Source of the DNA: Oceanisphaera sp. IT1-181
Lineage (GTDB): Bacteria; Pseudomonadota; Gammaproteobacteria; Enterobacterales; Aeromonadaceae
Assembly (NCBI RefSeq): GCF_033807535.1
Contig: NZ_CP136856.1
Span: 2,475,001-2,539,000, forward strand
Direction: 5' to 3'
Length of the DNA stretch: 64,000 bases
In this document: in pieces, positions 1-8,860 of the stretch
Position numbering within the stretch: the stretch's first letter is position 1
Layout: each line of letters starts with the position of its first letter
Program-made: the position numbers and the translations under genes
The notes under the pieces: model-generated
The model's input: the letters and a program-made list of their open reading frames with translations, nothing else
The model's database searches: none
Told to the model about the DNA's origin: nothing

Positions 1-1032
1 TTCAGGTGTAGAGTCACTTAAGGCTACATGCCACTGGAAGTTATCGTGGTCTGCTGCCAAGCCATCAAAATCTTCTACATAGAACATTTCGCGACGTGAG
101 CGTGCACCGTACCAGAAGCTGATCTTACGCTTAGAATCCAAGCGCTTGAGCTGGTCAAAGATGTGCGAACGCATCGGCGCCATACCGGCACCACCGCCCA
201 CAAACACCATTTCTGCATCTGTGTCTTTAGCGAAGAACTCACCAAAAGGACCAGAAATAGTCGTGGTGTCACCAGCCTTAAGCGACCAGATGTACGAAGA
301 CATAATGCCCGGAGGCGCGTCCCAGTTACGGGGCGGCGGCGTGGCAATACGCACGTTCAACAAGATCATGCCTTCTTCTTCTGGGTAGTTAGCCATCGAG
401 TAAGCGCGGATAGTTTCCTCGTCTACTTTAGACTCCAGTTCGAAGATCTTAAACTTGTCCCAGTCTTCACGGTACTTTTCTGGTACATCAAAGTCTTTGT
501 ACTTAACGTGATGCGGCGGCGCTTCAATTTGAATATAACCACCGGCACGGAAAGGTACACTTTCGCCGTTCGGGATCTTCAGCTTCAATTCTTTAATGAA
601 GGTCGCTTTGCTGTCGTTAGACAAGACTTCGCAATCCCATTTCTTGATGCCAAACACTTCTTCCGGCAGTTCAATTTTCATATCTTGCTTGACGTTCACC
701 TGGCAAGCCAAGCGCTCGCCGTGGCGTGCTTCGCCTTTAGAGATATGATCAAGCTCAGTGGGCAGTATTTCACCGCCGCCGTCCAAGATGCGTACCCGAC
801 ACTGACCGCAAGTACCGCCGCCGCCACACGCAGACGAGACGAAGATACCGCTATTGGCCAAGGCACCCAGCAATTTACCGCCGGCACCTGTGGTGATCGC
901 CTTATCGGGATCATCGTTGATGCTGATGATCACATCCCCTTCCGCAACCAGCTTGGACTTAGCAAACAGGATAATGCTTACTAGGACCAGCACAATCACG
1001 GTGAACATGACCACGCCTAGAATGATTTCCAT
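1..1032 (-). CDS. nqrF: NqrF, NADH-oxidising subunit of Na+-translocating NADH:quinone reductase (C-terminus cut by window edge)
   Basis: Entry point for electrons into the sodium-pumping NQR complex: oxidises NADH through FAD and passes electrons to a 2Fe-2S centre at the inner membrane. The frame runs from ATG at 1032 through base 1, giving 344 residues of the roughly 407 usual for the family. Seen: an N-terminal membrane helix (about residues 3-24), a plant-type ferredoxin cluster with C69, C75, C78 and C110, the FAD-binding R209-x-Y-S-x-x-N motif, and the GGGAGMAP nucleotide-binding loop near 279-286. The last gene of the nqr operon, 25 bp after nqrE. The remaining ~60 residues, which should carry the NADH-binding end, lie outside the window. 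Confidence 0.97.
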   Translation of the reverse strand, partial: MEIILGVVMFTVIVLVLVSIILFAKSKLVAEGDVIISINDDPDKAITTGAGGKLLGALANSGIFVSSACGGGGTCGQCRVRILDGGGEILPTELDHISKGEARHGERLACQVNVKQDMKIELPEEVFGIKKWDCEVLSNDSKATFIKELKLKIPNGESVPFRAGGYIQIEAPPHHVKYKDFDVPEKYREDWDKFKIFELESKVDEETIRAYSMANYPEEEGMILLNVRIATPPPRNWDAPPGIMSSYIWSLKAGDTTTISGPFGEFFAKDTDAEMVFVGGGAGMAPMRSHIFDQLKRLDSKRKISFWYGARSRREMFYVEDFDGLAADHDNFQWHVALSDSTPE

Positions 1033-1057
1033 CGTTTATTCCTTTTCTATCACCGGA

Positions 1058-1654
1058 TTACAGGGATATGCCAGAGAAAGACATGAAGCCAATTGCCATC
1101 AGGCCGGCAGAGATAAAGGTAATCCCCAAGCCACGCAGCCCTTCAGGCACATCTGAATACTTCATCTTCTCGCGTATACCGGCTAACAATACAATTGCCA
1201 GCATCCAGCCTACACCTGAGCCAAAGCCGTAAACGATGGACTCGGCAAAGTTATAATCGCGCTGTACCATGAACGACACACCACCGAAGATGGCGCAGTT
1301 TACTGCGATCAACGGCAAGAAGATGCCCAAGGCGTTATAGAGTGCCGGGAAGAACTTATCTAACAACATTTCCAATATTTGAACCAGTGCTGCAATAACA
1401 CCGATAAAGGTAATGAAGTTCAAGAAGCTCAAGTCAATGCCATCAACCAAGGCGCCGTCTTTCAGCACATAGTTGTAAACCAAGTTATTGACCGGTACTG
1501 CTAAGGTCAATACCACGACTACCGCTACGCCCAAACCAAACGAGGTTTTTACCTTTTTCGATACTGCCAAAAAGGTACACATGCCGAGGAAGAAGGCCAA
1601 TGCCATGTTTTCGATGAAAATGGCACGAACAAACAAACTAATAAAATGTTCCAT
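1058..1654 (-). CDS. nqrE: NqrE, membrane subunit of Na+-NQR
   Basis: One of the two small, homologous, six-helix membrane subunits (NqrD/NqrE) of the sodium pump; in known structures the pair holds an intramembrane iron-sulfur centre. The 198-residue product begins MEHFISLFVRAIF, is hydrophobic throughout and has the family's usual length. It starts 2 bp after the nqrD stop, so translation is probably coupled. It resembles the electron-transport RnfA subunit as well, but the presence of nqrA, nqrB, nqrC and nqrF in order assigns it to NQR. Confidence 0.97.
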   Translation of the reverse strand: MEHFISLFVRAIFIENMALAFFLGMCTFLAVSKKVKTSFGLGVAVVVVLTLAVPVNNLVYNYVLKDGALVDGIDLSFLNFITFIGVIAALVQILEMLLDKFFPALYNALGIFLPLIAVNCAIFGGVSFMVQRDYNFAESIVYGFGSGVGWMLAIVLLAGIREKMKYSDVPEGLRGLGITFISAGLMAIGFMSFSGISL

Positions 1655-1656
1655 GC

Positions 1657-2289
1657 TTACTCCTTCGCCTCAACCTGATCGGGACGCATGGTACGCAGTA
1701 CCCAGATAATGCCGCCGATAATAAAGAAAGCACTTGGGGGTAACAGCATTAAACCGTTCGCCTGGTACCAACCACCATTCTTAACCAATGGCAGGATTTC
1801 GATGCCAAACCAAGTACCAGAGCCAAACAGCTCACGGAGGGTAGCAACGATCAGCAAGATCAGGCCATAACCCATGCCGTTACCGATACCGTCATAAAAC
1901 GACATCAAAGGCGGGCTCTTCATGGCATAAGCTTCGGCACGACCCATCACGATACAGTTGGTAATAATCAAACCAACGAATACCGACAACTGCTTAGAGA
2001 TGTCATAGGCGTACGCTTTGAGGATCTGATCCACCACTATTACCAAAGAGGCAATAATCGCCATCTGCGCGATAATTCGCACCGAGTTTGGGATCTGATT
2101 ACGCACCAATGAAATAAACAGGTTAGAGAACGCGATAACCGCAATCACCGCCAGCGACATCACGAACGCAGTTTTCATTTGTGCTGTAACCGCCAAGGCC
2201 GAGCAAATGCCCAGTACCTGAAGCGTAATGGGGTTATTGCCGATTATAGGTCCAAAAAGAACCTTTTTAACTTCTGCTTTATCAGCCAT
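1657..2289 (-). CDS. nqrD: NqrD, membrane subunit of Na+-NQR
   Basis: Partner of NqrE in the membrane core of the sodium-translocating NADH:quinone reductase. The 210-residue product begins MADKAEVKKVLFGPI and has the expected six hydrophobic stretches. Its start overlaps the end of nqrC by 8 bp and its stop is 2 bp from nqrE, the tight packing expected of stoichiometric complex subunits. Family alternative is RnfE, excluded by operon context. Confidence 0.97.
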   Translation of the reverse strand: MADKAEVKKVLFGPIIGNNPITLQVLGICSALAVTAQMKTAFVMSLAVIAVIAFSNLFISLVRNQIPNSVRIIAQMAIIASLVIVVDQILKAYAYDISKQLSVFVGLIITNCIVMGRAEAYAMKSPPLMSFYDGIGNGMGYGLILLIVATLRELFGSGTWFGIEILPLVKNGGWYQANGLMLLPPSAFFIIGGIIWVLRTMRPDQVEAKE

Positions 2290-3052
2290 TGTTGAGCTCT
2301 CCTTTTTGTACCTTAGTCAGGAAAGGACCAAAGCCCTTGTCGCCTAACCAGAAATCAAAGGTATGCTGCACACCGTTAGAGGTTAAGGTAGCACCAGACA
2401 AACCATCAACACTCGAAGGAGTACCGGCAGGCGCACCGCCTTTCACGACTTTAATCGCGGGCTTACCATTTTCGTCATACAGCTTCTTACCCACAAACTG
2501 AGCACGCCAGCTAGGGTTTTCCACTTCACCACCCAAACCTGGGGTTTCGCCCTGATCGTAGTAAGTGATGCCTTTAATGGTATTGCCATCGGGTGCGACT
2601 GCAACGAAGGCGTACATGGTGGACCACAGGCCCTGACCATGCATGGGCAGAATAATACTGTCCAAGTTACCGTCTTCGTCTTTGGCCAAGTACACAGGCA
2701 CCAAGTCAGCACGACGACGAATACCACCTGGGTCTTCGCTCGGGACTAGCTTGATACTGGTGCCGTTTTCTTTGGCAGCGGCGCGTTGGTCGTAACCTTC
2801 AGCCGACTTATCAGAAAACTCGCCTTTTTTGATATCCCACAACCGAGCATCTATGTGTTTTACATAGTTTTCCGCCACGTTTTCACGGCCAAAGCCGGCG
2901 ACTTGTACTATGTTAGTTTGCACGTCCAGCGCTTTGTTAAGTTCTTGGGTAGGCTTGAGCAATACAGCCGCGCCAGATACCACCACAGAACACACCAAAC
3001 ACAAGACGATAATGACAGTAAATGTTCTGCCAACAGATTCTTTCTTAGCCAC
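2282..3052 (-). CDS. nqrC: NqrC, covalently flavinylated subunit of Na+-NQR (GTG start)
   Basis: Carries a covalently bound FMN and relays electrons toward NqrB. Start chosen as GTG at 3052: a GGAGA lies about 9 bases upstream and the protein then begins (M)AKKESVGRTFTVI, like known NqrC; a longer reading to 3097 adds an implausible 15-residue extension inside nqrB. The product is 256 residues with one N-terminal membrane helix (about 11-31) and a periplasmic FMN-binding domain. The flavinylation motif SGAT is at 219-222, so T222 is the expected attachment residue. It overlaps the end of nqrB by 8 bp. Confidence 0.96.
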   Translation of the reverse strand: MAKKESVGRTFTVIIVLCLVCSVVVSGAAVLLKPTQELNKALDVQTNIVQVAGFGRENVAENYVKHIDARLWDIKKGEFSDKSAEGYDQRAAAKENGTSIKLVPSEDPGGIRRRADLVPVYLAKDEDGNLDSIILPMHGQGLWSTMYAFVAVAPDGNTIKGITYYDQGETPGLGGEVENPSWRAQFVGKKLYDENGKPAIKVVKGGAPAGTPSSVDGLSGATLTSNGVQHTFDFWLGDKGFGPFLTKVQKGELNNG

Positions 3053-4283
3053 GAGCCAGTCTCCGTTTGATATTCGCTTGCACCACCATGTGGTCAAACA
3101 AGGGAGCGAACAGGTTGGCGAACAAAATAGCCAGCATCATACCTTCAGGGAAGGCGGGGTTAACCACGCGGATCAGCACTACCATCACGCCGATCAATGC
3201 GCCGTACCACCATTTACCTTTATTGGTAAAAGAAGCCGATACCGGATCCGTCGCCATAAACATCATACCGAACGCGAAGCCGCCCACGACCAGATGCCAA
3301 TACCAAGGCATGCTGAACATGGCGTTGGTGTCGGAGCCGATCACGTTAAACAGCGCAGACATGGCAATCATGCCTAGCATCACGCCCGCCACTATCCGCC
3401 ATGAGGCAAAGCCCATATAGACGATGAAGCCGCCACCCAGCAAAATAGCCAGCGTCGACACTTCACCAATCGAGCCTTGCATATGACCGAGAAAGGCCTG
3501 CGTCCAGCTAATAGCACTGTTGGTATTTACGTCCATCAAGGCCGCAGCACCACCTGCAGACCACTGACCGAGTGCAGTTGCACCCGAAAAGCCGTCTACG
3601 GCAGTCCACACTGTGTCACCTGAAATTTCTGCCGGATAGGCGAAAAATAGGAAAGCACGGCCGGCTAGCGCTGGGTTCAAGAAGTTCTTACCGGTGCCAC
3701 CAAAGATTTCTTTGGCTACTACCACACCGAAAGTGATACCTAGTGCTGCTTGCCATAAAGGCAAAGTGGCGGGAACGATTAAGGCGAACAGCACTGAAGT
3801 CACGAAGAAGCCTTCGTTTACTTCGTGCTTGCGCACGCTGGCAAAAATTACTTCCCAAAAGCCACCGACCAAGAACACGGTCGCATAAATAGGCAGGAAG
3901 TAAGTGGCGCCCAACAGCAACTTGCTGCCCCAGCCTGCGCCTTCACCTAAGGTTGCCCCTAGGGTTTGCGCAAGGCTATAACGCCAATTGCCATCTATAA
4001 TGCCGGCTAGATCTGCTGGGCTATGCATGTTCATCAGGGCTGCAATGGTTTGCCCACCTGAGTTATACATACCAAAGAACATGGCTGGGAAGGTAGCTAA
4101 CCAAACCATGATCATGATGCGCTTCAGATCGATACTGTCGCGCACATGAGAGGAGTTGCGCGTAACCATACCTGGGGTATAGAGCACGGTGGCGACCGCT
4201 TCATACAGGGCGTAAAACTTTTCGTATTTTCCACCCGGCTCGAAATGGTGTTCAACCTTTTCCAGAGTGTGTTTTAAGCTCAT
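3045..4283 (-). CDS. nqrB: NqrB, quinone-site and FMN-carrying membrane subunit of Na+-NQR
   Basis: Largest membrane subunit of the sodium pump; family members bind a covalent FMN, riboflavin and ubiquinone and form the ion path. 412 residues, with about ten hydrophobic segments. The SGAT flavinylation motif is at 233-236, placing the FMN threonine at T236, the same number as in Vibrio cholerae NqrB. It begins MSLKHTLEKVEHHF, 3 bp after nqrA. RnfD is the related alternative, ruled out by the N-terminal extension and the operon. Confidence 0.97.
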   Translation of the reverse strand: MSLKHTLEKVEHHFEPGGKYEKFYALYEAVATVLYTPGMVTRNSSHVRDSIDLKRIMIMVWLATFPAMFFGMYNSGGQTIAALMNMHSPADLAGIIDGNWRYSLAQTLGATLGEGAGWGSKLLLGATYFLPIYATVFLVGGFWEVIFASVRKHEVNEGFFVTSVLFALIVPATLPLWQAALGITFGVVVAKEIFGGTGKNFLNPALAGRAFLFFAYPAEISGDTVWTAVDGFSGATALGQWSAGGAAALMDVNTNSAISWTQAFLGHMQGSIGEVSTLAILLGGGFIVYMGFASWRIVAGVMLGMIAMSALFNVIGSDTNAMFSMPWYWHLVVGGFAFGMMFMATDPVSASFTNKGKWWYGALIGVMVVLIRVVNPAFPEGMMLAILFANLFAPLFDHMVVQANIKRRLARG

Positions 4284-4286
4284 TAC

Positions 4287-5630
4287 TTAACCCTCTAGCT
4301 CAATTGTGGTCAGACACTTGCGCAGCGCGAGTCCATAATCGTATTTGCCTGGACACACATAGGTACAGAGCGCCAGATCTTCTTCATCCAACTCTAAGCA
4401 GCCTAAGGTGATGGCACCGTCGGTGTCGTTAGACAATAAATCACGCAGCAACAGGGTCGGTAAAATATCCAGCGGCATAATGCGCTCGTAGTTACCGATT
4501 GGCACCATAGCCCGCGCTGAACCATTAGTGGTGGTGGTCAGGTCAAACAGCTTACCTTTCGTCAGATGACTCAAGTAAGCACGGGTGACGGAGAACTTAT
4601 TGGCACCTGGCGCTAACCAGCCAAACAGTTCTTTTTCACGGCCTTCGGCGATGACAGACACCTGCAGATGGTAACGACCCAAGTAAGCATGAGGACCATT
4701 CGCGGCGGTACCGTAGAGCACTGAGCCGGAAATAACGCGGTTCTCACCTTCTTGCAGCTCGCCGGCAGTCAGTGTTTCTAATGAAGCACCGATGCGGGTA
4801 CGCACCAAGCGAGGTTTTTGCACCACGGGACCCGCCAAGGCAATCACGCGATCGGTAAACAACTCACCTGTGGTGAACAATTTGCCAACGGCAATCACGT
4901 CTTGGTAATTAATAGCCCACACCACTTTGCCCGGAACGATAGGGTCAATATAGTGAATGTGCGTGCCTGGTAAACCGGCAGGATGCAAGCCCGTGAACAC
5001 ATGCTCTTTGATGGTAGCAGCTTGTGCTTGCGGCAGGTTGCCCTCGCCTTTACACACGTTTACTTGACCATCGGTTAAGCGGCTTAATACTAATAGACCA
5101 TCGGTAAAGGCTTGCGCATTTTCTTTGATGATCAGTTCAGCATTGGCGCTCAATGGATTGGTATCCATGGCCGTCACGAAGATAGAGCTCGGCACTGTGC
5201 CCACAGCAGGTACTTTGCTGAAAGGGCGAGTACGCAGTGCCGTCCACATACCAGACTCAACCAGCTGCTCGCGAACGGTATCGCGTTCTAATGTGGCGAG
5301 TTCTGCTGAAGCATATTTTGAAAACGTAATCTGATCTTCACTGTCATCAACGGCAATCACTACAGATTGCAGTACACGCTTAGCGCCACGGTTAATTTCA
5401 ACCACGGTGCCGGCGGCGGGAGCTGTGAATTTAACGCCAGGATTCTTCTTATCTTCGAAGATAATCTGACCTTTTTTAACACGATCCTCTACCTTGACGT
5501 ACATGGTAGGGCGCATGCCCACAAACTCTTCACCCAGCGTTGCAACTCGCTTGATGGCAGGACCATCGTAGATTACTTGCTCTGGTGCCCCGGTAATCGG
5601 GAGGTCCAGTCCTTTTTTTATTGTAATCAT
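4287..5630 (-). CDS. nqrA: NqrA, soluble-side subunit of Na+-NQR
   Basis: First gene of the NQR operon; the subunit sits on the cytoplasmic face and has been linked to quinone binding. 447 residues, beginning MITIKKGLDLPITG as in known NqrA. ATG at 5630 was preferred over an upstream in-frame GTG at 5642 because it restores the canonical N-terminus. Conserved stretches near the C-terminus (LGCLELDEEDLALC and CPGKYDYG) match the family. Upstream lies a 347 bp leader with two inverted repeats, listed separately, and then bolA on the same strand. Confidence 0.97.
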   Translation of the reverse strand: MITIKKGLDLPITGAPEQVIYDGPAIKRVATLGEEFVGMRPTMYVKVEDRVKKGQIIFEDKKNPGVKFTAPAAGTVVEINRGAKRVLQSVVIAVDDSEDQITFSKYASAELATLERDTVREQLVESGMWTALRTRPFSKVPAVGTVPSSIFVTAMDTNPLSANAELIIKENAQAFTDGLLVLSRLTDGQVNVCKGEGNLPQAQAATIKEHVFTGLHPAGLPGTHIHYIDPIVPGKVVWAINYQDVIAVGKLFTTGELFTDRVIALAGPVVQKPRLVRTRIGASLETLTAGELQEGENRVISGSVLYGTAANGPHAYLGRYHLQVSVIAEGREKELFGWLAPGANKFSVTRAYLSHLTKGKLFDLTTTTNGSARAMVPIGNYERIMPLDILPTLLLRDLLSNDTDGAITLGCLELDEEDLALCTYVCPGKYDYGLALRKCLTTIELEG

Positions 5631-5670
5631 ACTCACTTGCACTACTTGTTAGAGGAAGACAGGTACTTGC

Positions 5671-5683
5671 CATGCCAGGCATG
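5671..5683. promoter_or_regulatory. 13-bp palindrome in the nqr leader
   Basis: CATGCC-A-GGCATG is a perfect palindrome with a single central base, 41 bp upstream of the nqrA start codon. Its size and position would suit a regulator-binding site or the tip of an RNA hairpin in the 5' untranslated region. No known binding protein can be named from the sequence. Confidence 0.35.
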
Positions 5684-5703
5684 ACAACATGCTGATGAGT
5701 CGC

Positions 5704-5753
5704 TACCGGTCTGTCCACTATCATGTCATCAACAGCCTGACCACAGTCCGGTA
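5704..5753 (-). promoter_or_regulatory. Imperfect 11-bp inverted repeat in the nqr leader
   Basis: TACCGGTCTGT at 5704-5714 and ACAGTCCGGTA at 5743-5753 are complementary except for one central mismatch and are separated by 28 bases. Read on the minus strand this could fold as a hairpin in the nqr mRNA leader, about 75 bases before the start codon. There is no following run of T, so it is not an intrinsic terminator. Whether it acts as RNA structure or DNA operator cannot be told. Confidence 0.4.
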
Positions 5754-5977
5754 ACATCCAGCCCGAAATTAAGGGCGCATAATGTTAGCATTTTTCGCAC
5801 ACTGGCTGCCATGGCAATTACCAAAATTTAGTGCCTCTTTGCATAAAGCTAAGTGCGCTATCCAAAAGTAAGACCCAAATTAGGTAATGATATTCAGTGC
5901 GTGATGAGACTGGAGGCATTTTGCACGAGAGTGGACACTCACTAATGGTAGCTCTCGTCAATAAGGGCGACGGTGAG

Positions 5978-6295
5978 TTAGCTCGATACGCCTCCTTGTC
6001 CGCGACAAGGCGGGCTCTGAGGAACCGCTTCCCGCGCTTGCCATTCGGCGGGAGTGAGAGTGTGCAAAGCCAAGGCATGCACGCCTTCATTAAGCTCATC
6101 AGCGAGCAGTTGGTTTAGCATGCGATGGCGGGCCAATAGGCGTTTATCGCTAAACTGCTCACTGACGACGATCACTTTAAAATGGGTTTCTGAGCCGGGC
6201 TGCACGCGGTGCATATAACTTTCATTAATCACTTCTAGATACTCAGGCGCCAAGGCCGTTTGCACTTTTTGCTCAATTTGAGCCTGTATCGACAT
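5978..6295 (-). CDS. bolA: BolA family transcriptional/iron-sulfur regulator
   Basis: BolA proteins partner with monothiol glutaredoxins and affect cell shape, biofilm and stress responses. 105 residues from ATG at 6295, preceded by GGGAG six bases upstream; an upstream ATG at 6355 would add 20 residues that do not belong to the family. The core FKVIVVSEQF, the conserved RHRMLNQLLADEL helix and VHALALHTLTPAEW are all present. The last ~17 residues are a variable glycine/serine tail. Located just upstream of nqrA on the same strand, an arrangement known from other marine gammaproteobacteria. Confidence 0.93.
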   Translation of the reverse strand: MSIQAQIEQKVQTALAPEYLEVINESYMHRVQPGSETHFKVIVVSEQFSDKRLLARHRMLNQLLADELNEGVHALALHTLTPAEWQAREAVPQSPPCRGQGGVSS

Positions 6296-6407
6296 GATTA
6301 ACTCCCAGATGAGTGTCAATAAGTTAAAACCGCGCTTACCAACGCCGACTGTCAAGCCAGATGACGACTATGTTCAGACCATACAACAACTATTTTAGGC
6401 AAGGCGA

Positions 6408-7070
6408 TTATTCAACCAACCAGCGAAATGTTAAATTGATACGCGGGCCTGAGCAGGCGGCCATTTTTGGTAAGGCGTGCTGCCAATGATGCTGCATTTC
6501 GCCGGCCATCACCAGCAAACTTCCATGATTTAATAGCAGTTCTCTTTGTTCTCTACTATGACGCCCTGCTTTAGGCCTTAACTTATGCCTAAGCTTAAAA
6601 CGCCGCGTAGCACCTAAGCTCACCGACGCAACCGTGGGATTGATACCCAGCTCAGGCTCATCGTCTGCATGCCAGCCCATACTGTCTTGGCCGTCACGAT
6701 ACCAATTAAGCAGCACACCATTAAAGGGCTGCTCGCAGATAGCGCTCACTCGTTGGCAGATCTCTCGCACCACTGGGTGCCAAGGTGCGGGCATCCGAGT
6801 CTGACCCGAATAGCGATAGGGCAGATCGCCCATCCAACAAGACAGTCTGGGCTCATTAAGCTCACGCCCAAACATGCGCAGTGTATGTTGCTGCCACGGA
6901 ATATCGCTTTTTTTGAGCTGGGCAAACCAAACATCGGCTTCGGCTGCAAAGGCATTCGGCCACCATAATAGCCGCCCGTGCACTAATGGCAACCAAGCTG
7001 GCGGGACATTATTTACCTCTCTTGCAGGCTCAGTGTTTACCCCTCTGGCAGGCTCGATGAGTAGCGGCAT
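6408..7070 (-). CDS. AlkB-like 2-oxoglutarate/Fe(II)-dependent DNA-repair dioxygenase
   Basis: Predicted oxidative demethylase of alkylated bases, of the ALKBH2-like branch rather than classical E. coli AlkB. 220 residues. Iron ligands are visible as H134-x-D136 (WHADDEPELG) and H198 (QHALPK); R210 and R216 in RINLTFR would bind 2-oxoglutarate. PRLSCWMGD and the Y-S-G motif upstream fit the nucleotide-recognition lid. The N-terminus contains a short duplicated stretch (PARGVN / PAREVN, residues 7-20) that is not part of the fold. A GAGGA ribosome site precedes the ATG. It is divergent from rlmG with a 56 bp gap. Confidence 0.88.
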   Translation of the reverse strand: MPLLIEPARGVNTEPAREVNNVPPAWLPLVHGRLLWWPNAFAAEADVWFAQLKKSDIPWQQHTLRMFGRELNEPRLSCWMGDLPYRYSGQTRMPAPWHPVVREICQRVSAICEQPFNGVLLNWYRDGQDSMGWHADDEPELGINPTVASVSLGATRRFKLRHKLRPKAGRHSREQRELLLNHGSLLVMAGEMQHHWQHALPKMAACSGPRINLTFRWLVE

Positions 7071-7126
7071 GCTGCTTTTCCTCTGTTAACTGTTAAAATG
7101 ATTTTTTTCCTTTGGGCCTAACTTGT

Positions 7127-8272
7127 ATGAATCATCATTTTCCCCTCCCTGGGGGTGGCGAGCTGTCGTTACTCCGTTACCCTCGTAAAGCCCAAGACAA
7201 GCTTCAAGCCTGGGAAGCGGCGGATGAATACCTGATCAACGAGCTCGCCGCACTTGAGCTGGATGCCAGCACTCGAGTGCTGATTTTAAATGACGGCTTT
7301 GGTGCCCTGACCTTAGCGCTGCATAAATATCAGCCTTATAGCCTGACTGACTCGCGCATTAGCGAGCTGGCCTGCATCGAAAACGCCCATGACAATCAGC
7401 TGCCAGAAACCTGGCAAACGCTGTCTAGTCTGGCGTCTTGGCCTTCGGAAGATGACTCGCCGCAAGTGGTGCTGATTAAATTACCTAAAAATAATGCCAT
7501 GCTCGAATATCAACTGGCTCAATTGAGCCAAATTGTCAGCCCACAAACGCGCGTTATCGCGGCGGGCAAGGCAAAAGATGTACGCAGCTCTACACTGGCA
7601 TTATTTGAGCGCTATTTAGGCCCCACTAAAACCAGCTTAGCGTGGAAGAAAGCGCGACTGATATTTTGCACCCCCGACCCTAAACTTAAAGCCGCTGCCC
7701 TGCCCCAGCCATTGGCTTGGCCCTTAGATGGCACCGACTTTACCCTTTATAACCACGCCAACGTGTTCGCGCGCAACAGCTTAGATATTGCCGCTCGCCT
7801 GTTTTTAGAAAATCTGCCTAAAGAGCAAAGCGGTCATATTATCGACTTAGGTTGCGGCAATGGCGTCTTGGGCTTAATGGCACTGGTGCATAACCCTGAG
7901 GCCGAGGTTACCTTTACCGATGAGTCTTATATGGCCATCGCCAGCGCACGCTACAATGTGCGCCATAACCTACCGCAAGCGGAAACTCGCGCTCATTTTT
8001 CGGTCAATAATTGTCTCGATGGCGTGGCCTCCGACAGTATTGATATTATTTTGTGTAACCCCCCATTTCACCAGCAACAGGCCATTACCGACCATATTGC
8101 CTGGGAAATGTTTGTGGATGCTAAGCGTGTGCTGCGCTCCGGCGGCGAGCTATGGGTGGTGGGCAATCGCCATCTTGATTATCATCACAAACTGATCCGA
8201 TTATTTGGCAACCAGACCGTGGTGGCATCTAATCCTAAATTCGTTATTCTCAAAGCCATTCAACCCAGTTAA
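7127..8272 (+). CDS. rlmG: RlmG, 23S rRNA (guanine-1835-N2)-methyltransferase
   Basis: Methylates G1835 of 23S rRNA using S-adenosylmethionine. 381 residues from ATG at 7127; a TTG 15 bases earlier is possible but unnecessary. The architecture is a degenerate N-terminal methyltransferase-like domain (VLILNDGFGALT near 51-62) followed by the active C-terminal domain with IIDLGCGNGVLGL (238-250) and the catalytic NPPF at 311-314, the signature of N2-guanine enzymes. The sequence between (LAWKKARLIFC, NHANVFAR) matches RlmG closely. Followed 9 bp later by yajG on the same strand. Confidence 0.94.
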   Translation: MNHHFPLPGGGELSLLRYPRKAQDKLQAWEAADEYLINELAALELDASTRVLILNDGFGALTLALHKYQPYSLTDSRISELACIENAHDNQLPETWQTLSSLASWPSEDDSPQVVLIKLPKNNAMLEYQLAQLSQIVSPQTRVIAAGKAKDVRSSTLALFERYLGPTKTSLAWKKARLIFCTPDPKLKAAALPQPLAWPLDGTDFTLYNHANVFARNSLDIAARLFLENLPKEQSGHIIDLGCGNGVLGLMALVHNPEAEVTFTDESYMAIASARYNVRHNLPQAETRAHFSVNNCLDGVASDSIDIILCNPPFHQQQAITDHIAWEMFVDAKRVLRSGGELWVVGNRHLDYHHKLIRLFGNQTVVASNPKFVILKAIQPS

Positions 8273-8281
8273 GGATTCATT

Positions 8282-8860
8282 ATGAAAGCAATTAAATGGT
8301 TAATGACCGGCGTATTGGCGCTCAGCCTCACGGCCTGTGCCAGCTATTATCCGGTTGCCGTGGATGTGCAACCCACCGTTGATGCCAAAGGCGGCGTATA
8401 TCGCGGCCAAGCGATCAGCTTAAGCAGCCAAGATAAGCGTAAGAACGACTACATCATTCAGATTGAGCAAAATAATAAAGCACCTGTGGTGGTTGGCGCC
8501 AGTAACAATATTAAGGTGCAAATGGAGCAAGCGCTCGCCCAAGGTTTCAGCAACCAAGGCGCGTTTATTGAACAAGGCTCTCCAACCCAAATCCAGCTGG
8601 AATTAGAAGAAGTATTGGCCCGCGTGATCCGTGGTCACATCAGCTATGACGTGGTGCAGCAGTTGCGCATGCAATTGGTGTTAAAGCGTGATGGTCGCAC
8701 TATTACTAAGCAGTATCGTCGCAGTGCCCAAGCCGAGTTTCCGGGTCGCTTGCACCCTGAGCTAGATAAAGTGAAAGACGCCGTTAACGAACAATTAACG
8801 TTAATGCTCAAAGACATGCTAAACGATCGTGACGTGCAGCAATTTATTGGAGCTCAATAA
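8282..8860 (+). CDS. yajG: YajG family outer-membrane-type lipoprotein
   Basis: Putative lipoprotein of unknown function in the YajG family. 192 residues with a short lipoprotein signal: basic start, hydrophobic core and lipobox SLTAC with C19 as the modified cysteine. The mature part contains the family region after YYPVAVDVQP and ends in a helical segment. Its TAA stop overlaps the next ATG (TAATG), so it is translationally coupled to the cyclophilin gene. In enterobacteria yajG also lies beside ampG, which agrees with the order here. Confidence 0.88.
   Translation: MKAIKWLMTGVLALSLTACASYYPVAVDVQPTVDAKGGVYRGQAISLSSQDKRKNDYIIQIEQNNKAPVVVGASNNIKVQMEQALAQGFSNQGAFIEQGSPTQIQLELEEVLARVIRGHISYDVVQQLRMQLVLKRDGRTITKQYRRSAQAEFPGRLHPELDKVKDAVNEQLTLMLKDMLNDRDVQQFIGAQ

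Larger units (their letters stand above)
5643..5977 (-). other. bolA-nqrA intergenic leader
   Basis: 335 bp between the bolA stop and nqrA. It must hold the nqr promoter unless transcription continues from bolA, but no convincing -35/-10 pair stands out. It contains the two inverted repeats listed separately. No open frame here looks like a gene. Confidence 0.5.

Noticed and set aside
163..984. 273-codon plus-strand open frame opposite nqrF
   Set aside because: Shadow of the nqrF coding strand, which has clear domain motifs.
5818..6099. 93-codon minus-strand frame overlapping the bolA end
   Set aside because: Out of frame with bolA, no ribosome site, no recognisable family.
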